Source of the DNA: Cryomorpha sp963836915
GTDB taxonomy: Bacteria > Bacteroidota > Bacteroidia > Flavobacteriales_D > Cryomorphaceae
NCBI GenBank assembly: GCA_963836915.1
Contig: CAWILH010000002.1
Location: forward strand, 496,001 to 560,000
Direction: 5' to 3'
Length of the DNA: 64,000 bases
Below, in pieces: positions 34,835 through 43,023 of this stretch (its first letter is position 1; each line of letters starts with the position of its first letter). The notes under the pieces are model-generated. The model searched no databases. It was not told the DNA's origin and saw only the letters and a list, made by a program, of their open reading frames with translations. The position numbers and the translations under genes are program-made.

Positions 34835-36007
34835 TCAGTCAACTGATAGCACAAGCCCCTTCAAATATTCTCCTTCGGGATGGTAGATGCTCACGGGATG
34901 ATCTTCTGGCTGGTGAAGGTGCCGTAAAATACGGATGGTGCGACCGGACTCCATGGCGGCGGCTGCCACGGTATGGTTAAATAGACTGGGGTCTACCACC
35001 TGCGAACAGCTAAAGGTAAAGAGAATGCCTCCGGGCTTCAGAATATTGAGTGCGCGCAGATTCAAACGCTTATAAGCCTGCACGGCGCGGTGCCGCGCCG
35101 ACCTATGCTTGGCAAAAGCAGGTGGGTCGAGTACGATCAGATCATAGTTCTCGTCACGGGCTTCGTCGGAATTTAAATACTCCATAGCATCGGTGCACAT
35201 GGAAGTATGTCGATCTCCAGCCAAATTGTTCAAGTCAAGGTTTTCTGCTACCAGCCCCATAGCCTTTGCAGAGCTATCGAGCGAATGAACGGCTGCGGCG
35301 CCAGCCTGCAGGGCGTAGATGGAAAAGCCACCGCTATAGCAAAAGGCGTTGAGCATTTTGGCACCTTTGGCATATTTACGGATCAGCTCGCGGTTTTCAC
35401 GCTGATCGATAAAAAATCCAGTTTTTTGCCCAGTGGCCACATTGATTCTAAAGGCTAGGCCGTTTTCACGAATGTCTACCACATCCTTATCTGAACCCTC
35501 TGAAATTTTCTCATTTCCGGGATCGGCATTTTTATGTAATACATGCGCTATCCGATCACCGGCAGTCGCTAGCAGCGCCGCTTCTATAAGCTGGGAATCT
35601 TCGGCCATGCCATGGCTATGACTTTGTATTACTGCCACGTCTTTATAGAGGTCAATAATCAACCCTGGCAGTAGGTCGCCTTCTCCATGTATGAGCCGAA
35701 AGGCGTTGGTACCCTTAATATCGGTAAGTCCTGCACGGTCACGCAATTGCCATGCGGCAGAGATTCGTGCTGCATAAAACTCTTGGTTTAGTGCCACTTC
35801 ACCAAAGGCCAGTATGCGCACGGCGATGCTGCCGCGGCTATAATGGCCGGTTGCTTTGATCGCTCCACTGCTGTCGGCCACGGCTACTTTTGCGCCATTG
35901 GCCAATGCTTTGGTATCGGTATAAATGGCTCCCGAAAAAATCCACGGGTGGCGTCGGTCTAAACTTTGGTTTTTACCCTTCTTCAGGGTTATCAAGGTGT
36001 TTTTCAT
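34835..36007 (-). CDS. Class I SAM-dependent rRNA methyltransferase (RlmI/RlmK-like, PUA domain)
   Basis: 390 residues from the ATG at 36007. An upstream in-frame reading to 36076 crosses the promoter box. The N-terminal PUA part has LKKGKNQSLDRRHPWIFSGAI. The Rossmann methyltransferase part has KTGFFIDQRENRELI, MLNAFCYSGGFSIYALQAGA and the catalytic-loop segment LIVLDPPAFAKHR, then LRALNILKPGGILFTFSCS. This is the RlmI (23S rRNA m5C1962) architecture; the target base is inferred from the family. Confidence 0.92.
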   Translation of the reverse strand: MKNTLITLKKGKNQSLDRRHPWIFSGAIYTDTKALANGAKVAVADSSGAIKATGHYSRGSIAVRILAFGEVALNQEFYAARISAAWQLRDRAGLTDIKGTNAFRLIHGEGDLLPGLIIDLYKDVAVIQSHSHGMAEDSQLIEAALLATAGDRIAHVLHKNADPGNEKISEGSDKDVVDIRENGLAFRINVATGQKTGFFIDQRENRELIRKYAKGAKMLNAFCYSGGFSIYALQAGAAAVHSLDSSAKAMGLVAENLDLNNLAGDRHTSMCTDAMEYLNSDEARDENYDLIVLDPPAFAKHRSARHRAVQAYKRLNLRALNILKPGGILFTFSCSQVVDPSLFNHTVAAAAMESGRTIRILRHLHQPEDHPVSIYHPEGEYLKGLVLSVD

Positions 36008-36015
36008 GGGGTGGG

Positions 36016-36023
36016 CAAATGTA
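36016..36023 (-). promoter_or_regulatory. -7 box for the rRNA methyltransferase gene
   Basis: The minus strand reads TACATTTG, perfect to the consensus, ending 8 bases before the ATG at 36007. Transcription would begin next to the start codon. Confidence 0.5.
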
Positions 36024-36144
36024 AAAAAATAAGGCGTTGAGATTAGGCTAGGATCTTTTATGCAATTGATTTTCACGATCTATCTTGATCTCATCTTGCT
36101 CTATAAGCCATCTTAGGGTGGTAAGTATATCTTGCTCTTTATAA

Positions 36145-37962
36145 TTAGAAAGCTGTGGGAGAGTGGCCAAGCTCTTCTGGGCCTTCGGCCAAGGCTTCGT
36201 TTAGCGCTGCTTTTATCTCTACTTGGAGGCCATTGAGTGATGTCAACCCCTTGGTGCGCAAGCATACATCGCACCTGCCGCAGTCGGTAGATTTTGATTC
36301 GCCAAAGTACGCCACGAGCTGCCTGCTCCTGCATACCAATCCATTGGCAGTATAGCCTACCATGGCTTCCATTCTTGCTCTGTTGCGCTGTTCGCGAAGG
36401 CGCATGTATTCCTTGTCAAGCTGCAGGGCATCTGGGGTGATACGCTCATTGGGAAAGCTTATAAAAGGAAGATCCGTCTGCTCTTCGTAACGCAGTATCC
36501 TGAGCTCTTGCAGATAGTTCAGCTGTTCCTTTACGGATGCTGCCGATAGCTTAAGCCTCACGCCGATATTGTTCTCATTGATACGGACGTATTGGTCAAA
36601 GAGACCTTCGTAGGAGCGCAGGAGAAGCTGTAGCAAGTTCTCAAATTTCGGATGCCCTACTTCAAAGCTATATAGGGCTTGACTTCCCACCCGAATCTGA
36701 AGCTTGGAAGGGGAGAAGACGGCTTCGGTAAGACTGATGTACTCGAAGTATTCCAGAATTTTGAGACAATGATAGGTGGTGATGGCCGGTAGGTCGTATT
36801 TTTTGGCGAACGCCTTGATATCAAATGGTGCAGGCTCACCCATCTTGCTACCTAGCGCGAGCTGAAAATAATTGGTGAGTGCCCGATAGGTGCGCATTAT
36901 GTCTATCTTTTCGGGGATCATAGCCTGCACGCGCTGCTGTAGATCGGCCACATCATACTGATCTTTCAAGTATATCGCGTAGGCTGTCTTGCCATCGCGG
37001 CCACCACGACCAGCTTCCTGAAAATATGCTTCTACACTGGGCGGCAGATTGATATGAATCACAAAGCGCACGTCAGGCTTATCGATCCCCATTCCAAATG
37101 CATTGGTAGCGACCACCACCTGCGCTTTATTGGCCACCCAAAGCGCTTGGGCTTCATTTCGTGCCTTATAGTCCATACCGCCATGGTAGGCTATGGCCGA
37201 GATTCCATTGCCGCGAAGCAGGCGTGCCTGTCGCAGGGTCTCCTTGCGGGTAGATGCGTATACAATGCCCGACCCACCAAGTTTTTTGATGATATTCAGC
37301 ATTCGCGATAGCTTATTGGTCTCTTCTGCAACAACGTAAATGAGATTATTGCGGACGAAGCTTTTTTTGAAAATCTGCGGTTCCCGCAATGCCAACTTTT
37401 CAACGATATCGAGCTCTACATCTGGCGTAGCGGTGGCAGTAAGCGCTATGATCGGTGCTTGGGGAAGGAGCTCCCTTATCTCTGCTATTTCTCGGTAGGC
37501 CGGCCTGAACTCATGGCCCCACTCGCTTATGCAATGGGCTTCATCTACCGCGATGAGCGAAACCTTCATCTTGGCGAGCCGCGCCAAGACGATATCTGAT
37601 TTCAGCCGTTCGGGCGATAAATAAATAAACTTTGTATTGCCATAGATGGCATTGTCAAGGGCGTGATCTATCTCGGTTTTGCTCAGCGAACTATTGATCG
37701 CAATGGCTGGGATGCCCCGCTTCTTCAGATTCTGCACTTGATCATTCATGAGTGCAATAAGGGGCGATATCACTATACAGACCCCTTCCATAGCCATAGC
37801 GGGCACCTGAAAGCAAATGGATTTTCCCCCGCCAGTGGGAAGTAGTGCAAGGGTATCTCTCCCGGCCATTACAGCCATGATAATTTCTTCCTGAAGGCTC
37901 CTGAAGCTCTGATGATGCCAATACTTTTTTAATATTTCTACTAGGACTTCGGTCAATTTCAA
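36145..37962 (-). CDS. RecQ-family ATP-dependent DNA helicase
   Basis: 605 residues from a TTG at 37962. SF2 motifs: SFRSLQEEII (motif 0), LLPTGGGKSICFQVP (I), VDEAHCISEWGHEFRP (II and the RecQ-specific loop), ALTATAT (III) and QEAGRGGRDG (VI). The four-Cys zinc cluster (CRSRQLVAYFGE then CGRCDVC) lies near the C-terminus, after the winged-helix region. In classical RecQ it precedes the winged helix. There is no HRDC domain. This matches the shorter Bacteroidota RecQ type; whether the classical recQ is also present in the genome cannot be seen here. Confidence 0.92.
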   Translation of the reverse strand: MKLTEVLVEILKKYWHHQSFRSLQEEIIMAVMAGRDTLALLPTGGGKSICFQVPAMAMEGVCIVISPLIALMNDQVQNLKKRGIPAIAINSSLSKTEIDHALDNAIYGNTKFIYLSPERLKSDIVLARLAKMKVSLIAVDEAHCISEWGHEFRPAYREIAEIRELLPQAPIIALTATATPDVELDIVEKLALREPQIFKKSFVRNNLIYVVAEETNKLSRMLNIIKKLGGSGIVYASTRKETLRQARLLRGNGISAIAYHGGMDYKARNEAQALWVANKAQVVVATNAFGMGIDKPDVRFVIHINLPPSVEAYFQEAGRGGRDGKTAYAIYLKDQYDVADLQQRVQAMIPEKIDIMRTYRALTNYFQLALGSKMGEPAPFDIKAFAKKYDLPAITTYHCLKILEYFEYISLTEAVFSPSKLQIRVGSQALYSFEVGHPKFENLLQLLLRSYEGLFDQYVRINENNIGVRLKLSAASVKEQLNYLQELRILRYEEQTDLPFISFPNERITPDALQLDKEYMRLREQRNRARMEAMVGYTANGLVCRSRQLVAYFGESKSTDCGRCDVCLRTKGLTSLNGLQVEIKAALNEALAEGPEELGHSPTAF

Positions 37963-38115
37963 TTCCCGTAAAGGGTCGATTTATAAATTTTTGTGTTTGC
38001 GATACACTTATTTTCAGGCTGTGTCAAAAATCTAACCTTTTCATTTATAGCACCAAGCTAGACAAAATCTACCTTAGTGTTATATGCACATTAAGCATAT
38101 TGCAACTCCGTGGCG

Positions 38116-38146
38116 TTTGAAATGGATGCTAAATTGGCTATTTTTG
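38116..38146 (+). promoter_or_regulatory. Consensus promoter of ilvE
   Basis: TTTG (38116-38119), exactly 19 bases, then TATTTTTG (38139-38146), perfect. It rules out the upstream in-frame ATG at 38084 and places transcription start near 38153. Confidence 0.8.
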
Positions 38147-38167
38147 CGCTCAACAAGGATGAAACGA

Positions 38168-39235
38168 ATGATTGATACGATCACAATAGATATACAAAGA
38201 ACCGAAAGAAGTAGGAGAGAAGAAACCAACTTTGATGATTTAATTTTCGGACGCACTTTTTCAGATCACATGTTCGTGATGGACTACAAGGATAATAAGT
38301 GGGGGCAGCCTAGAATAATGCCTTTCCAAAATATGAGCTTGTCACCTGCAGCATCGGTAGTGCATTATGGCCAGAGTATATTTGAAGGGCTTAAGGCTTT
38401 TAAGAATAAGGAAGGCCGGTTTGGCTTGTTCCGACCCGATAGAAATATACAGCGAATGAATAAATCGGCCGTTCGGATGTGCATGCCCGAGATTCCTACC
38501 GAAGTATTTATGGATGCCATTACTACCCTGGTGCAAATGGATCGGGAGTGGATTCCCACAGGCGAACTTTCTTCACTCTATCTTCGTCCCGTGCTTTTTG
38601 CGCTCGACGAATATATAGGGGTAAAGGCAAGCCAGACCTATCGGTTCATGATATTCAGCTCACCGGTAAATGCTTATTATAGCAAGCCCGTAAATGTAAA
38701 AATAGAGCGCCACTTCACACGTGCAGCCCGCGGTGGTACAGGATTTGCCAAGGCTGCAGGTAATTATGCCGGGTCGCTCTACCCTGCCAAGCTGGCCAAT
38801 GAGCAGGGCTATGACCAATTGCTATGGACTGATGCCAAAGAGCATAAGTTTATAGAAGAGAGCGGCACTATGAATGTGATGTTCCTAATAGACAATGTAT
38901 TGATCACTCCAGAGCTCAGTGACTCGATCTTAGAAGGGGTTACGCGAAGCAGTGTACTCGATCTTGCACGCAGCTGGGGGTATAAAGTAGAAGAACGAAA
39001 AATAGCCGTTGAAGAGTTGATAAAAGCGCTCAAGGACAATACTCTTCAAGAAGCATTCGGCTGTGGCACCGCTGCTACGATCGCCCATATTTCGGGTATT
39101 GGTGACGATGATAATGCTTTCGTTCTTCCCAATATCTCCACCAGAAAGCTATCTAACCGCCTGAGCAAATATTTTACGGATCTAAAAAAGTTCAGGATCG
39201 CCGATGAGCATAACTGGATGATCTCGCTTTCATAA
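38168..39235 (+). CDS. ilvE: Branched-chain amino acid aminotransferase
   Basis: 355 residues from the ATG at 38168, with AAGGA about 8 bases upstream. It interconverts branched-chain 2-oxo acids and Val, Leu and Ile. DDLIFGRTFSDHMFVMDY and PFQNMSLSPAASVVHYGQSIFEGLKAF are family-typical. The PLP lysine is Lys195 in FAKAAGNYAGS. The class IV signature EESGTMNVMFL and the terminal CGTAATIAHISGI are intact. It is a fold-type IV BCAT of the longer (about 355 residue) class. It is a single-gene unit, convergent with the histidine phosphatase gene. Confidence 0.95.
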   Translation: MIDTITIDIQRTERSRREETNFDDLIFGRTFSDHMFVMDYKDNKWGQPRIMPFQNMSLSPAASVVHYGQSIFEGLKAFKNKEGRFGLFRPDRNIQRMNKSAVRMCMPEIPTEVFMDAITTLVQMDREWIPTGELSSLYLRPVLFALDEYIGVKASQTYRFMIFSSPVNAYYSKPVNVKIERHFTRAARGGTGFAKAAGNYAGSLYPAKLANEQGYDQLLWTDAKEHKFIEESGTMNVMFLIDNVLITPELSDSILEGVTRSSVLDLARSWGYKVEERKIAVEELIKALKDNTLQEAFGCGTAATIAHISGIGDDDNAFVLPNISTRKLSNRLSKYFTDLKKFRIADEHNWMISLS

Positions 39236-39250
39236 ACTAAGAAAGCGGCC

Positions 39251-39757
39251 TTAGATTTCTTTGCTCTTTTCCTTTTTGGGAAAATCAAAGAGTTTTAAAT
39301 TGCCGGTGTGCGCAGAAACAAGATTCCAGTCGTCAATGTCAAATTCAATGTGGCATAGGCCACAGGTAGGAAGATTAAAGATACCCGCTCCAGTGAGGTA
39401 ATCGCAGAAATCTGTAAATCCTGGATTATGCCCGAAGAGCATGAGGGTGTTAATATCGTTTGGTGTTTGATTCACTATTTCCAATAACTCATCTACGCCG
39501 GCTTGATAGATGGAAGGTTCTTTTTCAATTTCTGATTCGGAATACCCTAAGGCTTCGGCTACAAATCCGGCGGTAGTCACCGCCCTGAGTGCAGTGCTGG
39601 ATATGATCAAGTCGATATTGGGTTTTAAACCCGCCATTCTAATCCCCATTTCCGGAGCATCGCGGAATCCTCGTTCATTCAGCGGTCGCTCAAAATCCCG
39701 TAAGGCATGATCGTCCCAACTTGATTTTGCATGGCGCATTAGGTATAGCGTTTTCAT
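39251..39757 (-). CDS. Histidine phosphatase family protein (SixA-like)
   Basis: 168 residues from the ATG at 39757. The RHG-type motif is MRHAKSSWDD, with the second Arg and His in ISSTALRAVTTA and LFGHNPGFTDFCDYL. The length fits the SixA-like small phosphohistidine phosphatases, which remove phosphate from His residues or small molecules. The substrate is unknown. It is convergent with ilvE. Confidence 0.9.
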   Translation of the reverse strand: MKTLYLMRHAKSSWDDHALRDFERPLNERGFRDAPEMGIRMAGLKPNIDLIISSTALRAVTTAGFVAEALGYSESEIEKEPSIYQAGVDELLEIVNQTPNDINTLMLFGHNPGFTDFCDYLTGAGIFNLPTCGLCHIEFDIDDWNLVSAHTGNLKLFDFPKKEKSKEI

Positions 39758-39997
39758 AAACGCCAATTTAGGCAATTTGCAGGATTAATGAGTCATTTTC
39801 TTTCAAGAAATAAGCCATATGCTGTGGTTCGGATATTTCTTGTTTTACTTCTGATAAGGCTGTAAGAGCATTGATTTTATTGGCTTAAATTTCAACTATT
39901 TTCTTGTCGTGATCGGCTTTTAAGTGTAAAGTGATCTCCTTTTTAGAATGAAAATGGGTTAAGTTCATTCGAACATTTCCAAATCTCACAATCTTCG

Positions 39998-40005
39998 TAC
40001 TTTTG
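39998..40005 (+). promoter_or_regulatory. -7 box for ychF
   Basis: TACTTTTG matches TAnnTTTG exactly and ends 18 bases before the ychF ATG. Upstream only a weak TTTC is seen at the -33 position. Confidence 0.5.
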
Positions 40006-40022
40006 CGGCCAAATTAGAATGA

Positions 40023-41120
40023 ATGGCTTTAAAATGTGGTATTGTTGGTCTTCCCAATGTTGGTAAATCAACGCTTTTCAACTGTCTATCAAATGCAAAG
40101 GCACAATCGGCAAATTTTCCGTTTTGTACCATAGAGCCAAATGTGGGAACCATTACGGTACCCGATGAGCGATTGAATAAACTTAGTGACCTCGTACATC
40201 CCGAGCGGGTTATGCCCACTACTATTGAGATAGTAGATATAGCCGGTTTGGTAAAAGGCGCCAGCAAGGGCGAAGGACTGGGGAATAAATTTCTTGGTAA
40301 TATCAGGGAATGTGACGCCATTATCCACGTGTTGCGATGCTTTGATGATGATAATGTGACCCATGTGGATGGGAGCGTCAATCCGGTACGCGATAAAGAA
40401 ATCATTGATATCGAATTGCAGCTTAAAGACTTGGAAACGGTAGACAAGCGTCTACAGGCAGCTCAAAAATCGGCCAAGTCGGGCGATAAGAATATTCTAA
40501 AAGCAGTAAGCATTCTTGAGAAATACAAGAAAGTATTGGAGTCGGCCGAGTCGGCACGAACGGTAGAACTGGATGAAACCGAGCGGTTACTGGCGCGAGA
40601 ATTTCAATTGCTCACTAATAAACCGATCCTTTACGTATGCAATGTAGACGAGGGCTCGGTACAATCTGGCAATGCGCACGTGGAAGCGGTGAAGGCAGCC
40701 GTAGCCGATGAGAATGCCGAAGTATTAATTATCGGTGCGGCCATAGAAGCCGATATCGCCGAGCTAGAAACCTACGAAGAGCGGCAGGAGTTCTTGACCG
40801 ATCTCGGACTGGAGCAGGCCGGAGTCGCCAAGCTGATTCAGGCGGCCTATAAATTATTGAATCTTTATACCTATTTCACGGCTGGAGTGAAAGAAGTACG
40901 CGCCTGGTCGATCAAAAATGGCTTTACTGCTCCGCAAGCGGCAGGAGTAATTCATTCCGATTTTGAAAAAGGGTTCATTCGCGCTGAAGTCATCAAGTAC
41001 AATGATTATATAAGCCTGGGGTCTGAAGCAGCGGTAAAAGATGCCGGCAAACTCGGCGTAGAAGGGAAGGAGTACGTTGTTGAAGACGGCGATATCATGC
41101 ATTTCCGGTTTAACGTATAG
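40023..41120 (+). CDS. ychF: Redox-regulated ATPase YchF (OLA1 family)
   Basis: 365 residues. It is an Obg-related P-loop NTPase that prefers ATP and associates with ribosomes. G1 is GIVGLPNVGKSTLFN and G3 DIAGLVKGASKGEGLGN. The G4 position has the YchF-type NVDE in place of NKxD. The C-terminal TGS-like domain reads TYFTAGVKEVRAWSI, then AAGVIHSDFEKGFIRAEV and DIMHFRFNV. The length is standard. Confidence 0.97.
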   Translation: MALKCGIVGLPNVGKSTLFNCLSNAKAQSANFPFCTIEPNVGTITVPDERLNKLSDLVHPERVMPTTIEIVDIAGLVKGASKGEGLGNKFLGNIRECDAIIHVLRCFDDDNVTHVDGSVNPVRDKEIIDIELQLKDLETVDKRLQAAQKSAKSGDKNILKAVSILEKYKKVLESAESARTVELDETERLLAREFQLLTNKPILYVCNVDEGSVQSGNAHVEAVKAAVADENAEVLIIGAAIEADIAELETYEERQEFLTDLGLEQAGVAKLIQAAYKLLNLYTYFTAGVKEVRAWSIKNGFTAPQAAGVIHSDFEKGFIRAEVIKYNDYISLGSEAAVKDAGKLGVEGKEYVVEDGDIMHFRFNV

Positions 41121-41299
41121 GCCGTCAGACCTTGGCACTTGCTACTCATCTCAAGTTTCCATGCCTAGTGGGTGATACTTAACGACTCTGATTTATTGAT
41201 TTCGCGCCCTTAACATCATAAAATCTGCAAGATTAAACCCTCAGCTTCGCTCAAAAACCGGCCGAAAAGTAAGCGAGTGATGAGACAGCCCAGCGATTC

Positions 41300-42331
41300 T
41301 TAGGATTTTAGTTTCTTGACAAACTTCACACGATAAGCCTGCGGTGTGGAGCCATAATGATCCCTGAACATTTTAGAGAAATATCCCCTGTTTATAATTC
41401 CAACCGCGCGTACGATATCCGTGATGCTTTTATCACTGCTTATCAAGAGCTCAGATGCCTTTTCGAGCCTCAGTTTTTTTATGAAACCATTAATGGAACG
41501 CCCATAAACCATTCTGAAATTCTTTTGGAGCTTGGTGGGGTTCGTGCCGATCGATCGTGCTAGCTCTTCGATATTAAGCGGTCTATCCATACGCGATTTA
41601 ATAAGTTCAACTGCTTGTCTTACAGCTTCTACATCCCCTCTTTTGAGCACATGAAAACGATGGTCGGTATGCTGCTCTAGGTCGTATGTATCGAGCTGCT
41701 CATGGAGGATGCCCGAAGAGAGCCGCATTAGGTGGAGCCGCTGCACCAGCCCCGTATACGGATGCATATTTACGTCATCGCGCAGTAGATCAAACAAGCG
41801 CAGGCTATAGTTTCCTTCGTGATAGTAGGACTCACTGATCGGCGTGTCAAGAAATAATTCCCGTATTGATATATTGAGTTTTGCAACATCGCAGAACATC
41901 TCTTTGAGAAATTCTTTTCGGATTATTTCAATGCTGCAAAATTGGATATTTTCACCAGCCTTAAAAGTGATGATATGTCCGCGGTTCCTAGCACTTGCCA
42001 CAATGGCACTCTGGTGTAGACCTAGCTCATGAATGTCCTTCTCGCCTTCAAAGGCATGCGCTATATCTCCGCGAAGTATATATAGGAACTTTATCGGGTG
42101 TAGGGAATTTACTGTAAAGTCTATGCGAACTGGTTTCTTAAAAGTGCAATCATAATTGATATAGCCTATACCCGACCGAAAATTTATTCCGGTGATTTTT
42201 CCTGATCCAAATTCAGTCGGTATCTTTACTTCATACACTTCACAATCACTCTCAACACTAGTGTACAACGAATTGGCTATGTCTGTTAAAACTCCCTTAA
42301 GTGGAAGCGAGCGCACATGTAATTCTAACAT
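41300..42331 (-). CDS. AraC-family transcriptional regulator
   Basis: 343 residues. The C-terminal double HTH (about 245-340) is clear: RPLNIEELARSIGTNPTKLQKNF, GRSINGFIKKLRLEKASELL, SITDIVRAVGIINRGYFSKMF and GSTPQAYR. The N-terminal part has a beta-rich, cupin-like region (about 50-180) that probably senses a ligand. It is separated from parE by about 690 bases with no clear target gene. Confidence 0.9.
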   Translation of the reverse strand: MLELHVRSLPLKGVLTDIANSLYTSVESDCEVYEVKIPTEFGSGKITGINFRSGIGYINYDCTFKKPVRIDFTVNSLHPIKFLYILRGDIAHAFEGEKDIHELGLHQSAIVASARNRGHIITFKAGENIQFCSIEIIRKEFLKEMFCDVAKLNISIRELFLDTPISESYYHEGNYSLRLFDLLRDDVNMHPYTGLVQRLHLMRLSSGILHEQLDTYDLEQHTDHRFHVLKRGDVEAVRQAVELIKSRMDRPLNIEELARSIGTNPTKLQKNFRMVYGRSINGFIKKLRLEKASELLISSDKSITDIVRAVGIINRGYFSKMFRDHYGSTPQAYRVKFVKKLKS

Positions 42332-42551
42332 CGGTTCTTTTTTTGTAAAAGCATGAAAAGATTGATCTCTAATTACTCCTGCAATCCCAAACTTGATTTA
42401 TTATTTCAATTGTGAAAAAACTGGCATCATAATCACTTGATTCTAAAGTGCAAGAAGGCTTGTTAAATTTTCTATGTTCTTTGTCAAGACTACAATGTAA
42501 CCATTCGGTTCTTGGTGCTTGATTATTAAAGCTGACCATTTGCTGGCGCAT

Positions 42552-42725
42552 ATGGATAAGGGCAAAAAAATATCAGCCGACGATGTAGCGAATGGGGTTA
42601 TAACAAGGCGGTGTGCGCAGGAGCATAGTTGGTTTTTAGACTGGGATAGTGAGCTAGGTTTAATTCTGGTTAAGAAACCCCATCGAGAACAAGTGAACAG
42701 CGCAAAATTTCTCTTAGTTGAGTAA
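42552..42725 (+). CDS. Doubtful 57-residue ORF
   Basis: ATG at 42552 (a TTG at 42519 would add 11 residues). The product reads MDKGKKISADDVANG, then HSWFLDWDSELGL, ending FLLVE. It is polar, with no recognisable domain and no clear ribosome binding site. It could be spurious or a relic. Confidence 0.25.
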   Translation: MDKGKKISADDVANGVITRRCAQEHSWFLDWDSELGLILVKKPHREQVNSAKFLLVE

Positions 42726-42749
42726 GGTATTCAGCCATGGCTAAGGCTG

Positions 42750-42776
42750 TCTATGTATTATCTATTAATACATAGA
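42750..42776. repeat. Perfect 11-bp inverted repeat
   Basis: TCTATGTATTA (42750-42760) and TAATACATAGA (42766-42776) with a 5-base loop. It is AT-rich and lacks a T tract. It could be an RNA hairpin after the doubtful ORF or a protein-binding site upstream of parE. Confidence 0.6.
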
Positions 42777-42811
42777 TCTCCATGATCGAGCTTTACGCCA
42801 CTTTGCCAGCG

Positions 42812-42828
42812 GCCGAGTTTAACTCGGC
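42812..42828. promoter_or_regulatory. Perfect 17-bp palindrome, operator-like, upstream of parE
   Basis: GCCGAGTT, one central T, AACTCGGC. The arms are too close to form an RNA hairpin, so a dimeric DNA-binding protein site is the better reading. It lies 196 bases before the parE ATG. Confidence 0.5.
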
Positions 42829-43023
42829 GGTAAACCGTCCTTTCTTAGATTTGTTTGGCTATGCCCTTGTCTAAGAGCTTTTACCGCTATACCCTTTTTA
42901 AATAGCTTCCGCTGAAGTTGAAAAGTACATCCCATTGTTGAAAACTGCGGTTCGATAAACGTGCCTAAAAATGTAATTTTAACGGTTGGTTGTTTCGCAG
43001 CAGCCCATCTCCTAAAAATTAGT

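Larger units (their letters stand above)
42332..43023. other. Sparse 690-base region between the AraC regulator and parE
   Basis: It holds one doubtful small ORF (42552-42725) and two strong dyads listed separately (42750-42776 and 42812-42828). Nothing else coding was found in either strand. It also contains the parE promoter, for which no clean consensus was seen. Confidence 0.5.

Noticed and set aside
38084..38167. ilvE start at the upstream ATG 38084
   Set aside because: The consensus promoter (38116-38146) lies downstream of it and family proteins start near MIDTITID.
42930..42962. GGTTCGATA phrase resembling a tRNA T-loop
   Set aside because: No acceptor or anticodon stem can be formed around it; no tRNA was found anywhere in the window.
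42961..43023. GTG at 42961 as the parE start
   Set aside because: The extra 21 residues are unlike the family, which begins shortly before SLDWKEHIRLRPGMYIG; the ATG at 43024 fits better.
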